Positions 1-7,513 of a stretch of 64,000 nt of DNA are shown here, one piece after another; the first letter of the stretch is position 1, and the number at the start of each line of letters is the position of its first letter. The translations under genes and the position numbers were made by a program. This DNA comes from Streptomyces sp. CB00316 (lineage in GTDB: Bacteria > Actinomycetota > Actinomycetes > Streptomycetales > Streptomycetaceae), in contig NZ_LIXI01000015.1 of assembly GCF_001905595.1 (NCBI RefSeq), positions 68,482-132,481 of the forward strand. The letters are read 5' to 3'. The notes beneath the pieces are model-generated. The model did no database searches. It was not told the origin of the DNA and saw only the letters and a list, made by a program, of their open reading frames with translations.

Positions 1-453
1 CTTACGTTGCGCAGCCTCGGAGAGCACCAGCAGGCCGCAGACCTCCACCAGCAGACCCTCGCCGACCGCGAACGCATCCTCGGACCCGACCACCCCGACA
101 CCCTCAACAGCCGCCACAACTACGCCAACGCCTTCAACCAACTCGGAGAGCACCAGCAGGCCGCAGACCTTCACCGCCAGACCCTCACCGACCGCGAACA
201 CATCCTCGGACCCGACCACCCCCAAACCCTCACCAGCCGCCACAACCTCGCCAACACGCTGCGCAGCCTCGGAGAGCACCAGCAGGCCGCAGACCTCCAC
301 CAGCAGACCCTCACCGACCGCGAACACATCCTCGGACCCGACCACCCCGACACCCTCAGCAGCCGCCACAACCTCGCCGCCATACGGGCGCTGCTCGCCG
401 GGGCCGGGCGTCGCCGGTGGTGGCAACTGCCCCGTCGTCGTGAGGGCGCGTAG
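1..453 (+). CDS. TPR-repeat protein, C-terminal part (5' end outside window)
   Basis: The frame is open from base 1, so the start lies upstream. The visible protein is about three near-identical 42-residue tetratricopeptide units of the kinesin-light-chain type, each with LGEHQQAADLHQQTL followed by a GPDHPDTL...RHNLA helix. At DNA level these are 126-bp direct repeats differing at only a few positions, which suggests recent tandem duplication. In Streptomyces such units usually form the C-terminus of NB-ARC or other STAND regulators or of FxSxx-COOH system proteins, and act in protein-protein contacts; the N-terminal effector domain is not in the window. The last 30 residues (Arg/Trp-rich) depart from the repeat. 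The family call is firm, the role unknown. Confidence 0.8.
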   Translation, partial: LTLRSLGEHQQAADLHQQTLADRERILGPDHPDTLNSRHNYANAFNQLGEHQQAADLHRQTLTDREHILGPDHPQTLTSRHNLANTLRSLGEHQQAADLHQQTLTDREHILGPDHPDTLSSRHNLAAIRALLAGAGRRRWWQLPRRREGA

Positions 454-477
454 TACGTCTTCGCGAGATCCGACCGC

Positions 478-657
478 ATGGCCGCGCGCATCCCCCACAC
501 TGGCTTGTCCGCCCTCCACCACCTCGCCGACGCCGCGCGCTGGCGCAGTCACGTTGCCGACACGGTCACCGAGAACGGCCCGGGCTGTTGGCAGTGCACC
601 AACGCGGGCGGGACGGGACCGTCGCTCGGCGGCCGAGGTCACCCGTGCAGTGCGTGA
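478..657 (+). pseudogene. N-terminal fragment of an unrecognised plasmid protein
   Basis: An ATG at 478 opens a frame with natural composition and strong third-position GC (MAARIPHTGLSALHHLADAA, then WQCTN). It loses coding character after about 40 residues and stops at 657. It overlaps the opposite-strand relaxase-like remnant, so the two appear to be fragments joined at a recombination junction near 600-640. Function unknown. It could also be a genuine short protein of 59 residues. Confidence 0.35.
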
Positions 658-1033
658 GTCCGTACGCGACGTCGTACGCGGAGCTATACGGGCGGGGGTG
701 CTGGTGGTCAGGGCAGCGGCTTCGCGCAGCAGCATGGGGGCTTCGGCGGCGGTGGCCTGAGCTCGGTGCTGCTGATCTCGGTGCCAGGCGGCGAGGGCTT
801 CGACGAACGCGGCCAGCAGGGTGATCAGGGCCGGTGCGCCGCCGCCCCGGGCAGTCTGCGGAGCGCGTTCCAGCGCGCGGACGGAGGCCTTGAACCCGGC
901 ACGCGCGGCGCCGAGAGTGCGGGCACCGGGTGCGCGGGAGGCCTGCTCGAACGCCGCCGCCGCTGCCCGGACCTTCTCCCGTACGGCGGCCGGGGACGAG
1001 ATGCGCGCAGGGCAGTAGTCGGCTACCCACTGC
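640..1033 (-). pseudogene. C-terminal remnant of a relaxase/mobilisation-type protein
   Basis: The minus frame reads RLQWVADYCPARISS followed by an Ala/Arg-rich helical region, with GGGAPALITLLAAFVEALAAW near its middle. This resembles the C-terminal part of Streptomyces plasmid relaxases (from memory of the family, not a search). There is no start codon: the upstream side abuts a hairpin at 1048-1108. The downstream side runs without a stop into DNA antisense to the TPR gene, so the true end is lost. It looks like a remnant of an earlier mobilisation module. Confidence 0.4.
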
Positions 1034-1047
1034 AGGCGTGCAAAGGA

Positions 1048-1108
1048 CCGGAGCCCTTGTCTGCCTCGCCCCTCTCCTTGGAGGGAAAGAGGCTGACAAG
1101 GGCTCCGG
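1048..1108 (-). terminator. Long hairpin downstream of the broken parB copy
   Basis: Two 20-bp arms (1048-1067 and 1089-1108) pair with one mismatch; the left arm starts CCGGAGCCCTTG. On the minus strand it follows the stop codon of the broken parB copy (1117-1119) by 8 bp, the usual place for a factor-independent terminator. Confidence 0.6.
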
Positions 1109-1160
1109 TATGGCGGCTACGCGTCTTCGAGAAGGCCTGCGGCAACCTGCTGGAGGATGG

Positions 1161-2600
1161 CCAATGCCGTTGCTTGCATGCTGCACGCTCTCGTGTCTTC
1201 ACGGGGCACCAGTCGTTGAAGTGGACATGCATCCATGGGTGGGGTTATCGGATGAGGTCCGGCTCGGGTTGCTTACCGAGTGGATCGTTCCTGAACTGGT
1301 GGACGAGGTACTGGCCGCGTGTGGTCGGCAGGGCGTCAAGCCCCGCCCCCTGTCAGGCCGGTTCATGGTCTACTTCGTGCTTGCTCTGGCGCTGTTCCAG
1401 CAGGACTCCTACGACGATGTCGCGGAGAACCTGGTCGGGACCCTGGGCGAAATGGATCAGTCGGTCCCGAACAAGTCGTCGTTCACCAGGGCTCGGCAGC
1501 AGCTCGGGGCCGCGCCGCTGGAGGGAGTGTTCCGCCGGGTGGCGGGTGCGATTGCCCCTCCCACACTCGAGGCGGCGTTCTGGCACGGGATGAGGGTTGC
1601 CGCGGTCGACGGGTTCTTGCTGGACGTGCCGGAGAACGACGCGACACGTGCCGCTTTCGGCGGGCGGGTGGACAGTGCCGGTCGGGCCATCGGGTTCCCG
1701 CAGGCCAGGGTGGTGACGCTGACCGAGACCGGCACGCACGCGACGATCGATGCACGGATAGGCAGCTTCAAGGGCGGTGGCGGCGAGCCCGCGCTGGCAA
1801 CGCAGATGGCCGACAGCGCCGCTGGCATGCTGGTGATCATGGACCGGGGCTTCCCCGGCGTCGCACTGTGGAAGGCATATACGCAGGCCGGCGCCCATTT
1901 GTTGATCAGAGCCCGTACCTTCGTCGCCGCGAAGCCCATGAAGGTGTTGCCTGACGGGACCTACCTGACCCGGATGAATCTTGCCGGTCAGCGGCGTTCC
2001 CATCCGGGCGGGGTGACCGTGCGAGTGATCGACTACCAGGTCGACGGCGGCGAGACCATCAGGCTGCTGACCGACCTGTTCGACCCCGATGCCGGGCCCG
2101 CCGCAGAGCTGGCGGCTCTGTATCACGAGCGCTGGGAGGTCGAATCCGCCTACCGGCAGCTGAAAACCTTCCAGCGCGGCAAAGCCGAGGTACTGCGGTC
2201 GGTATCACCGGAACTGGTACGCCAGGAGATCTGGGCCCACCTGGCCCTCCACCACTGTCTGAACCGGATCATCATGCGGCTGGCCGACGGCGAGCGTCTG
2301 GACCCCGACCGGATCTCGTTCGTCAAGGTCCTCAAGCACACACGGCGCAGCGTAGTCCTCCAAGCAGGCCGTTCCTCCCGCCAGCTGCGGGAGTTCATGA
2401 AACGCATGACCACGAAAGTCATGCGCAAGCTCGACAACGGTCTCCGGCGACTACGCACGGCGGACCGCTACACACGCCGTCCGATCTCGCAGTACACCGT
2501 GCGTAGGAAAGACCAGGTCAGACACCCCACACGACGAGTCCCAGAGAAAGTGATCACCCTTACGCCCGCGATACTTCAGTAGCTGAAGCAACGGCATTGG
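1161..2600 (+). mobile_element. IS4-family insertion sequence, 1440 bp
   Basis: The perfect 15-bp terminal inverted repeats are CCAATGCCGTTGCTT (1161-1175) and its complement (2586-2600). Direct 8-bp target duplications GAGGATGG flank it at 1153-1160 and 2601-2608. The single transposase gene fills the element. The intact ends and identical target duplications indicate a fairly recent insertion, into the parB duplicate. Confidence 0.92.
1227..2582 (+). CDS. IS4-family DDE transposase
   Basis: The protein has 451 residues from ATG 1227 (a GTG at 1221 is an equal alternative; the frame is open further upstream, but that part lies outside the IS). It starts with the IS4 N-terminal domain (LTEWIVPELVDEVLAACGR, then FQQDSYDDVAENL). 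The catalytic aspartates fall in AAVDGFLLD and VIMDRGFPG. The IS4 YREK signature is complete, in YHERWEVESAYRQLK. It catalyses cut-and-paste movement of the element. The gene ends 4 bp before the right inverted repeat and appears intact. Confidence 0.92.
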   Translation: MHPWVGLSDEVRLGLLTEWIVPELVDEVLAACGRQGVKPRPLSGRFMVYFVLALALFQQDSYDDVAENLVGTLGEMDQSVPNKSSFTRARQQLGAAPLEGVFRRVAGAIAPPTLEAAFWHGMRVAAVDGFLLDVPENDATRAAFGGRVDSAGRAIGFPQARVVTLTETGTHATIDARIGSFKGGGGEPALATQMADSAAGMLVIMDRGFPGVALWKAYTQAGAHLLIRARTFVAAKPMKVLPDGTYLTRMNLAGQRRSHPGGVTVRVIDYQVDGGETIRLLTDLFDPDAGPAAELAALYHERWEVESAYRQLKTFQRGKAEVLRSVSPELVRQEIWAHLALHHCLNRIIMRLADGERLDPDRISFVKVLKHTRRSVVLQAGRSSRQLREFMKRMTTKVMRKLDNGLRRLRTADRYTRRPISQYTVRRKDQVRHPTRRVPEKVITLTPAILQ

Positions 2601-2790
2601 GAGGATGGCTGCAAGTGAGGTACGAGCCTCGGTGGTGAGGTCCCCACTCATGTCTGCGATGACGGCTTCGATCCCGCTGCTGCGCTGGAAGTAGCGGAGG
2701 ATGAAAGCACTGCGCTGCTGAGCGTTGATCCGGTCGAACGCGGCGTTCATGACGTCTTGGCCGTCGGCCTCGCCACGAGCACCTACCGGG

Positions 2791-3700
2791 CCGAGGCCAT
2801 CCAGACCGTGGTCGTCGACGAAGTATTGACCGTCAGCCCACTCAGTAGAGGAACCACGCTGCGCCTCGGCCCCGCCGAGGACAGGCAGTACGCAACCGCT
2901 GCGCCGCTCGACCAGGCGATCCGAGTTGTGCTCAGCGAGCGCAGGTTCTGCCCTGGAACGGGCTCCGGAGACGTGCAGGCAAGTCGCGGGTCCACCGCAT
3001 AGACCGGGAAGGTGCCGGGGCGTGGGGGGGGGAGGTGTTCGTTGATCCAGGTGCCGCGGACCCGGGTTCGGCGCCGGGTGGAGGTAGCGCCCTCGATGGC
3101 CCTAGGTCATCCCCGGCGTCTGGCGCGACCTCGCCGCCGACGGCCATCCCGTCGAATCGACCGCGCCTCCCCAGTCAACGCCGCGCAGGGGCTGGGCCGG
3201 GTGACGCCGCGATCCTCCGCCACCAATCCGTGCGCCCCACCGCTCTGAACCGTCGCGCCGCCGAGGACATCGAGGGCAGTGGCCATCAGCGCCCTCAGCA
3301 GGTAGACCTGGGTCAGCGCACTCCCCTGCCCGCTGGTGGCCGATCGGCAGTCTCGGCGCGTCATCGTTGTCACCGTGTCGGCAAGGGGCACGCCGTATTT
3401 CGCCAGCTGCCACCGACTACAGAGCACGTCATTACGGCGTAATAATTCCGCGGCGAAGACGAAGCCCGGCATCCAGGCTCGGCCGAGCTGACCATCTCAC
3501 CGAGAGTTGAGCAGCTACAGCGAAGCTCGACGGGCACGGAGTCTCTTCCGGTTTCAACCGTCCTGATAAGAAGGGTTGTGAGGGCCCGTCCCAGACGTCG
3601 TGATCGCGGGATGGCTGAGGGGACCGTGGTCGAGAAGACGCGGCACGAGATAGTGAACAGGCTTCCCAGGTCACCGGCTCTCAGCGAGTGATCAGGTGTC
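2791..3700. other. About 0.9 kb without a recognisable gene
   Basis: Several frames are open on both strands but none has a convincing start, ribosome-binding site or known motif. A plus frame at 2757-3002 (YRAEAIQTVVVDEVLTVSPL) and a minus frame at 3107-3472 look partly coding and may be remnants. The only clear signal is one copy of the palindrome at 3431-3443. The area is best read as decayed DNA between the parB duplicate and the parAB operon. Confidence 0.5.
3431..3443. promoter_or_regulatory. Palindrome ATTACGGCGTAAT, copy 1 (candidate parS or operator)
   Basis: Six-bp arms, ATTACG and CGTAAT, around one base. It is AT-rich for this genome. The same 13-mer occurs at 4100-4112 and 6213-6225, all within 2.8 kb around parAB. 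Confidence 0.5.
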
Positions 3701-3710
3701 GACCAGATGC

Positions 3711-3746
3711 AGATGGCGGGCCCCACATCGGTGGGGCCCGCCATCT
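3711..3746. terminator. Hairpin terminator after parB
   Basis: Perfect 16-bp arms (3711-3726 starting AGATGGCGGG, and 3731-3746) enclose a 4-base loop. It lies 35 bp downstream of the parB stop on the minus strand. Confidence 0.8.
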
Positions 3747-3780
3747 GCCATGCGCTGAGTCCTTCGCCGCCGCGCGGCGA

Positions 3781-4890
3781 CTACGTCCCCGCGCGCAGGC
3801 CTGTCGCGATCTGCTGGAGGATATCTGCGAGCGAGTTACGCGCATCGGCAGGAAGGTCTCCTCGCATATCAGCTGTGACGGCCTCAACCCCAGCGCTCCG
3901 CTGGAAGTAGCGGAGGATGAATGCACTCCGCTGCTCGGCGTTGAGCTTGGCGAACGCAGCGTCCATGAGTGCCTCGCCCTGCCGGGACTGCGCGGGGGAA
4001 GCCACCTCCTCGCTGTCGACGACCCCTGGATCAGCGTTTGAGGATTCGTCTGCGACATCTTCAGCGCTCACAGCGTCATCGCTGTCGGAGGCAGGCTTCA
4101 TTACGGCGTAATGATCCTGAGCCGGGGGAGCGGGAGCCGGGATAGCCGGAGGCTTGGGCGTCGCCTTCCTCCGTGGAGCCTCCTGCTCCTTCGCTTTGAG
4201 CTGGCGGAGGTGCGCTTCCTGCTCTTCGGGCTTCTTCTTCCCTACACGCCGCAACAGTGCTGCGGACTCCTCGCCGGACTGCAGCTTCTCCTTCAGCTCA
4301 GGCGTCAGGCCGAGCAGGGCCAGCCGCTGTGACACCCATCCTTGGGAGCGGTGAAGGCGGGCGGCGAGAGCGTCTTGCGTCTTGTGAATGGCAAGCAGTT
4401 GCTCAAGAACCTTCGCTTCATCGAGGGGGTCAAGGTCCTGGCGGTGGACGTTCGCGACGAACGCGGACTCGAGGATCTCGTCGGGGTTGCTGCCGAGTTC
4501 GTCGTCCAGCATCACCTTGATCTCGGTGAGGCCGACTTCGCGCGCGGCGGCGAGGCGCGTGTTGCCGTCGATGACGACGTATTTGGTTCCCTCCTCAAGG
4601 TCGTTCTTCCGGTCGGGGTTGCCCTCCAGGTAGGCGAACCGGCTCATGATGCTGATGGCGGTCTTCTGCCCGTGGTCGCGGAGGCTCGCTCCGAGGTCGC
4701 TCAGGTCACCCAGCTCCTCACGGGGGTTGGCCGGGTTGAGGCTGATGACGTCCACAGGGAGCTTGAGCGGCGGGGGAGCGCCCTCGGTGGGAGCGGCGGC
4801 CGCGGCTTCGATCGCAGCGCGACGGGCACTGATGCCTCCCCTGGCCTGGCCGAAGGACGCACTCGCGCGCAGGGTGTCTGCCTTGCTCAT
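3781..4890 (-). CDS. parB: ParB-type partition protein
   Basis: A 369-residue centromere-binding and CTP-switch-family protein that works with ParA to segregate the replicon. ATG at 4890 overlaps the parA stop (ATGA), so the two are translationally coupled; the open frame upstream of it is antisense noise. The ParB/Spo0J core is visible: NPANPREEL near residue 52, GNTRLAAAREVG near 107, and an HTH from about 170 (DALAARLHRSQGWVSQRLAL). A Pro/Ala-rich linker follows, then a C-terminal domain (AFAKLNAEQRSAFILRYF) that is duplicated in the fragment at 1117-2790. One copy of the 13-bp palindrome lies inside the gene. Only the exact DNA target is unknown. Confidence 0.93.
   Translation of the reverse strand: MSKADTLRASASFGQARGGISARRAAIEAAAAAPTEGAPPPLKLPVDVISLNPANPREELGDLSDLGASLRDHGQKTAISIMSRFAYLEGNPDRKNDLEEGTKYVVIDGNTRLAAAREVGLTEIKVMLDDELGSNPDEILESAFVANVHRQDLDPLDEAKVLEQLLAIHKTQDALAARLHRSQGWVSQRLALLGLTPELKEKLQSGEESAALLRRVGKKKPEEQEAHLRQLKAKEQEAPRRKATPKPPAIPAPAPPAQDHYAVMKPASDSDDAVSAEDVADESSNADPGVVDSEEVASPAQSRQGEALMDAAFAKLNAEQRSAFILRYFQRSAGVEAVTADMRGDLPADARNSLADILQQIATGLRAGT
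4100..4112. promoter_or_regulatory. Palindrome ATTACGGCGTAAT, copy 2, inside parB
   Basis: Same 13-mer as at 3431 and 6213. It sits in the linker-encoding part of parB (encoding HYAVM), where an AT-rich palindrome is not needed for coding. parS sites inside or next to par genes are common. Confidence 0.5.
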
Positions 4891-6137
4891 GAGATCTCCC
4901 TGGTGAGTGCGCGCATGCCGACGGCCTGGTCGCAGCGGGGGGCGTAGGCGAGGAGGGGCCTCTTCAGGCGGACGGCTTCCTTCTGCTCCTTGAGGTCTCC
5001 GATGACGCCGACGACCCGGGGATCCTTTATGTCGATCCAGGACTGGAGGGAGGAGGTGGCGATGTAGCCGCGGCGTGCGTCGTAGTGGTTGACGACGATG
5101 CCGAGGTAGTCGAGTTCGAGGTGCATGTCGCCGCGGAGGTCCTCGATCTGGTTGGTGAGGAGCCCGTAGGCGTCTGCGGAGCTGTCCTCGGCCTGGACGA
5201 TGATGAGGATTCCGGAGTTGCCGGGGGCTTCGCCGTCGCGGCGTCGTCCGTAGTAGGCGGCGGCGTCCATGCTGAGGCCGAGGCTCGGGGGGCAGTCGAT
5301 GATGATGACGTCGTAGTCGCCTTCGATCGTTCCGAGGACGCGTTCGAGGGCTGCTTCGCGGGCGCGGACGCTGGAGAGCTTCACGTCGAGGAGGAACGCG
5401 TCGGTGCACGCGGGCAGCAGATGCAGCCGGTCGCCGAAGCGTGGGTCCTCGATGGGGACGATGAGGTCCTTGAGGTGGCCCTTGGCCTCGCCGGCCATGT
5501 GCTTGGTGAGGGAGTCGCCCTCGATGGGCAGCGGGTCGTGACCGAGCTGGTTGGTGAGGTGGCACTGCGGGTCGAAGTCGACGAGGAGAACGCGGAGTCC
5601 GAGCCCGGGGAGGTCCTCGTGGTCGAGGGGGGAGGCCGGTTCCGTGTCGGGCTCGACGAGGGCGGCGGCGAAGTGCTTGGAGATGCGAACGAGGTGCAGT
5701 TGATCGCTGTCCTCCGCGAAGGCTTCACCGACGCCGGCGGCGAGCGCGGTCTTGCCTACGCCGCCCTTCTGGTTGCAGATGACGATCCGCTTGGGGTGCT
5801 CCGGCCGGACGACCCCGGGGGCGGGGTTGGTGTCGAGCCAGAACAGTACGGACTGCGTGAGCCCTTGGATGAGCGAAACCCCGCGGGAGGTACAGGCCTC
5901 GCGGAACTCGTCCCACTGGCCTGGCGGGAGGAATGTGGCGAACGGCTTCGCTCCTCCTGTGTCGGCGGCGGGGAGGTTCGCTCCGAGCCGGCGCCACGCG
6001 GTGATGCCTGCTTCAACAGCATGCTGGATGTCGGTGCCGTGCTGCGCGGCACGGACCTTCAGGTGCTGTTGCAGGGCGGGGGGCAGCTTGGAGACGACCT
6101 TCTCGCGGTCGCCTGCGTCAGAAGAAGTCATGCGCAT
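4887..6137 (-). CDS. parA: ParA-type partition ATPase
   Basis: A 416-residue Walker ATPase. An N-terminal segment of about 100 residues (SKLPPALQQHLKVRAAQHGT) resembles a ribbon-helix-helix or HTH DNA-binding domain, as in plasmid ParA (type Ia) proteins that also autoregulate. The deviant Walker A KGGVGKT lies at about 124-130, then LLVDFDPQCHLTNQLG and Walker B VIIIDCPPSLG. Nucleotide-dependent DNA binding by ParA positions plasmid copies. It is followed by parB with a 4-base overlap. Its upstream region contains an imperfect inverted repeat and the third 13-bp palindrome, both plausible operators. ParA is itself preceded by decayed DNA, so it is the first gene of its operon. Confidence 0.95.
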   Translation of the reverse strand: MRMTSSDAGDREKVVSKLPPALQQHLKVRAAQHGTDIQHAVEAGITAWRRLGANLPAADTGGAKPFATFLPPGQWDEFREACTSRGVSLIQGLTQSVLFWLDTNPAPGVVRPEHPKRIVICNQKGGVGKTALAAGVGEAFAEDSDQLHLVRISKHFAAALVEPDTEPASPLDHEDLPGLGLRVLLVDFDPQCHLTNQLGHDPLPIEGDSLTKHMAGEAKGHLKDLIVPIEDPRFGDRLHLLPACTDAFLLDVKLSSVRAREAALERVLGTIEGDYDVIIIDCPPSLGLSMDAAAYYGRRRDGEAPGNSGILIIVQAEDSSADAYGLLTNQIEDLRGDMHLELDYLGIVVNHYDARRGYIATSSLQSWIDIKDPRVVGVIGDLKEQKEAVRLKRPLLAYAPRCDQAVGMRALTREIS

Positions 6138-6140
6138 ACC

Positions 6141-6184
6141 TTACTAACGCGGTAGATCAAGTTCAGCACTGACAGGTTAGTTAA
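6141..6184 (-). promoter_or_regulatory. parAB upstream region with TTACTAAC/GTTAGTTAA inverted repeat
   Basis: TTACTAAC at 6141-6148 and GTTAGTTAA at 6176-6184 form an imperfect inverted repeat directly upstream of the parA start. It is a candidate autoregulatory operator or promoter. The assignment rests on position only. Confidence 0.4.
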
Positions 6185-6212
6185 TACCCTGAGGGGCCAT
6201 CAGCGCCGCGAT

Positions 6213-6225
6213 ATTACGGCGTAAT
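6213..6225. promoter_or_regulatory. Palindrome ATTACGGCGTAAT, copy 3, upstream of parA
   Basis: Third copy of the 13-mer, about 75 bp upstream of the parA start. Together with copies 1 and 2 it brackets the partition operon. Confidence 0.55.
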
Positions 6226-6389
6226 ACCGCGGCCCCACGCGCCAAACACGGCACACCCCGAGTAACGAGAAGGCCTGAGCGCCCCGCTGGCGGCCCCGCA
6301 GCTGACCCCGCATCCGATCACCCCGACCCCGCCGAGTTCGACCGCCTACACCCCCTTACAATCGGTCACTTTTGCACCAGAAGTCGCTT

Positions 6390-6950
6390 TCACCGGAAAA
6401 GTAACGCGTCCCACCCCTGCGAACCTGATCCATCACGCCCCCTCGAGACAGAGGCCGCAATGCGCGGGCGCCATGCCAACGTCACGCTCACGTGCCCCGA
6501 AGACGAGTGGTCGACGCGGCAGGACACCCACGGCCAGCCGAGCTTCGAGACCGGAGCCCGGCTGCGACAGCTGCCCGATCCCATACGGATCGTGGTGCGC
6601 CCGGCGGTGGCCGTCATATTGGTGCGGGTGGCGGCCCCTCACGGCACTCAGCTCATCCCGCGCCAACTCCAGCTCGGCGCGGTCTGTGGCGACCTTCTCC
6701 TCCGCCTCGCGCTGTGCGGCCTCGGAGGCACGGCGGTCGGTCAGATCGGCGAGGCCGACGGTGATGCGGGCGGCCGGTTGCAGACCTGGGCGGCGGACTT
6801 CTCGTCCGCCCAGTGGAGGAACTGCTGCACGGCGTTGGAGACGGGCAGCGGGATGACGAGACGTCCGACAGCCGGAGTTCAGGCGCTCAAGGTGCCGGTG
6901 ATCGTACGCGGCCGCGTGAAGGCCTTGGGGTCGCCAAGTTCGGTCTCGCT
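6390..6950 (-). pseudogene. Decayed paralogue of the Lsr2-like gene at 12040-12708
   Basis: The minus strand carries LADLTDRRASEAAQREAEEK and ATDRAELELARDEL. These match the intact protein (LAELTERRDTEAAQREAEEK, VARAKAELERAQEEL) but are spread over more than one reading frame, with no start. The C-terminal DNA-binding part is scrambled. This is a broken second copy. Confidence 0.55.
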
Positions 6951-7007
6951 CAGCCCGGTCGCTTCGCAGGTGGCCTCGCCCCTCGTCGGACGGCCGGGGC
7001 AGTCCCA

Positions 7008-7053
7008 CGATCAAGATCGTTCTTGCCCAATTGGGCAAGAACGATCTTGATCG
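7008..7053. repeat. 46-bp perfect palindrome
   Basis: CGATCAAGATCGTTCTTGCC runs from 7008 and continues to the centre (CAATTG at 7028-7033), followed by its exact reverse complement to 7053. There is no loop, so it would extrude as a cruciform rather than act as a standard terminator. It lies between the Lsr2-like remnant and a normal hairpin. Confidence 0.9.
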
Positions 7054-7076
7054 GTGAGGAGGACCGAAACACAAAA

Positions 7077-7110
7077 AGGCCCTGCCCCAGCGTGTGCTGG
7101 GACAGGGCTT
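7077..7110. terminator. Hairpin with an A-rich flank
   Basis: 13-bp arms (7079-7091 GCCCTGCCCCAGC and 7096-7108) with one mismatch around GTGT, preceded by AAAAA. It reads as a minus-strand factor-independent terminator: the A run becomes U after the stem. Confidence 0.6.
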
Positions 7111-7513
7111 CAAGAGGAAGCGGGCAGCACACCTCCCAGGTGGCGTCACACCTCCCAGGTCACACGCACATGCCCGCGACGGCAGCGTTCAGGCGCGCCA
7201 CGACATCAGTCTCGTATGGGTCGACAGCGGCGGACGAGTCGCTTCATCGGGTGGGCTCCTGTTCGCGGGTGGGGTGGGTCCCCCAGGGGAGGACGAGGTC
7301 GTCGCCAGCGGTGCGGGTCACGAGGGCGCCTCCAGGCTCGAAAGGGTGGAGACGACGCCCGGCCGTGAAGGGTGGGCGCGCTCGGTGGCGTCAGGTGCTA
7401 CTTGGCGGTCTCGGTGATGACCAGGCGCCGGTGGCCAGGTCCATCACGACCCGGGCCATGTCAGACCCTGGGTGCGCTGGGCGGCGGCGTGTTCGTGACG
7501 CCGTGCGTAGAGC

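Larger units (their letters stand above)
1117..2790 (-). pseudogene. Second parB copy: C-terminal fragment interrupted by an IS4-type element
   Basis: On the minus strand, from about 2790 to 2601, the frame reads GEADGQDVMNAAFDRINAQQ and on to IADMSGDLTTEARTSLAAIL. This is a clear paralogue of the intact ParB C-terminus at 3781-4890 (LMDAAFAKLNAEQRSAFILR, then DARNSLADILQQIATGL). The insertion at 1161-2600 splits it; removing the element and one 8-bp duplication restores AILQQVAAGLLEDA and a stop at 1117. Upstream of about 2790 no ParB core (nuclease-like or HTH domain) is left, so the 5' two-thirds are gone. This is a dead duplicate of the partition gene. Confidence 0.85.
6951..7513. other. 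Non-coding stretch before the nucleotidyltransferase operon
   Basis: It holds a 46-bp palindrome and a hairpin (separate entries). A very small minus frame at 7244-7321 (GTG start, DDLVLPWGTHPTREQ) has natural composition and ends in an ATGA overlap with a 13-residue frame; it could be a real micro-ORF or a remnant. Nothing else was recognised. Confidence 0.4.

Noticed and set aside
3107..3472. Minus-strand 121-residue frame with partly natural composition
   Set aside because: No start signal or recognised motif, and it lies in a decayed zone; not reported as a gene.
4891..5565. Upstream extension of the parB frame to 594 residues
   Set aside because: It lies inside parA in another frame, is Arg/Pro-rich, and parB has an ATGA-coupled start at 4890.
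5085..6155. 356-residue plus-strand open frame
   Set aside because: Exact antisense of parA; parA has all ATPase motifs in the other strand.
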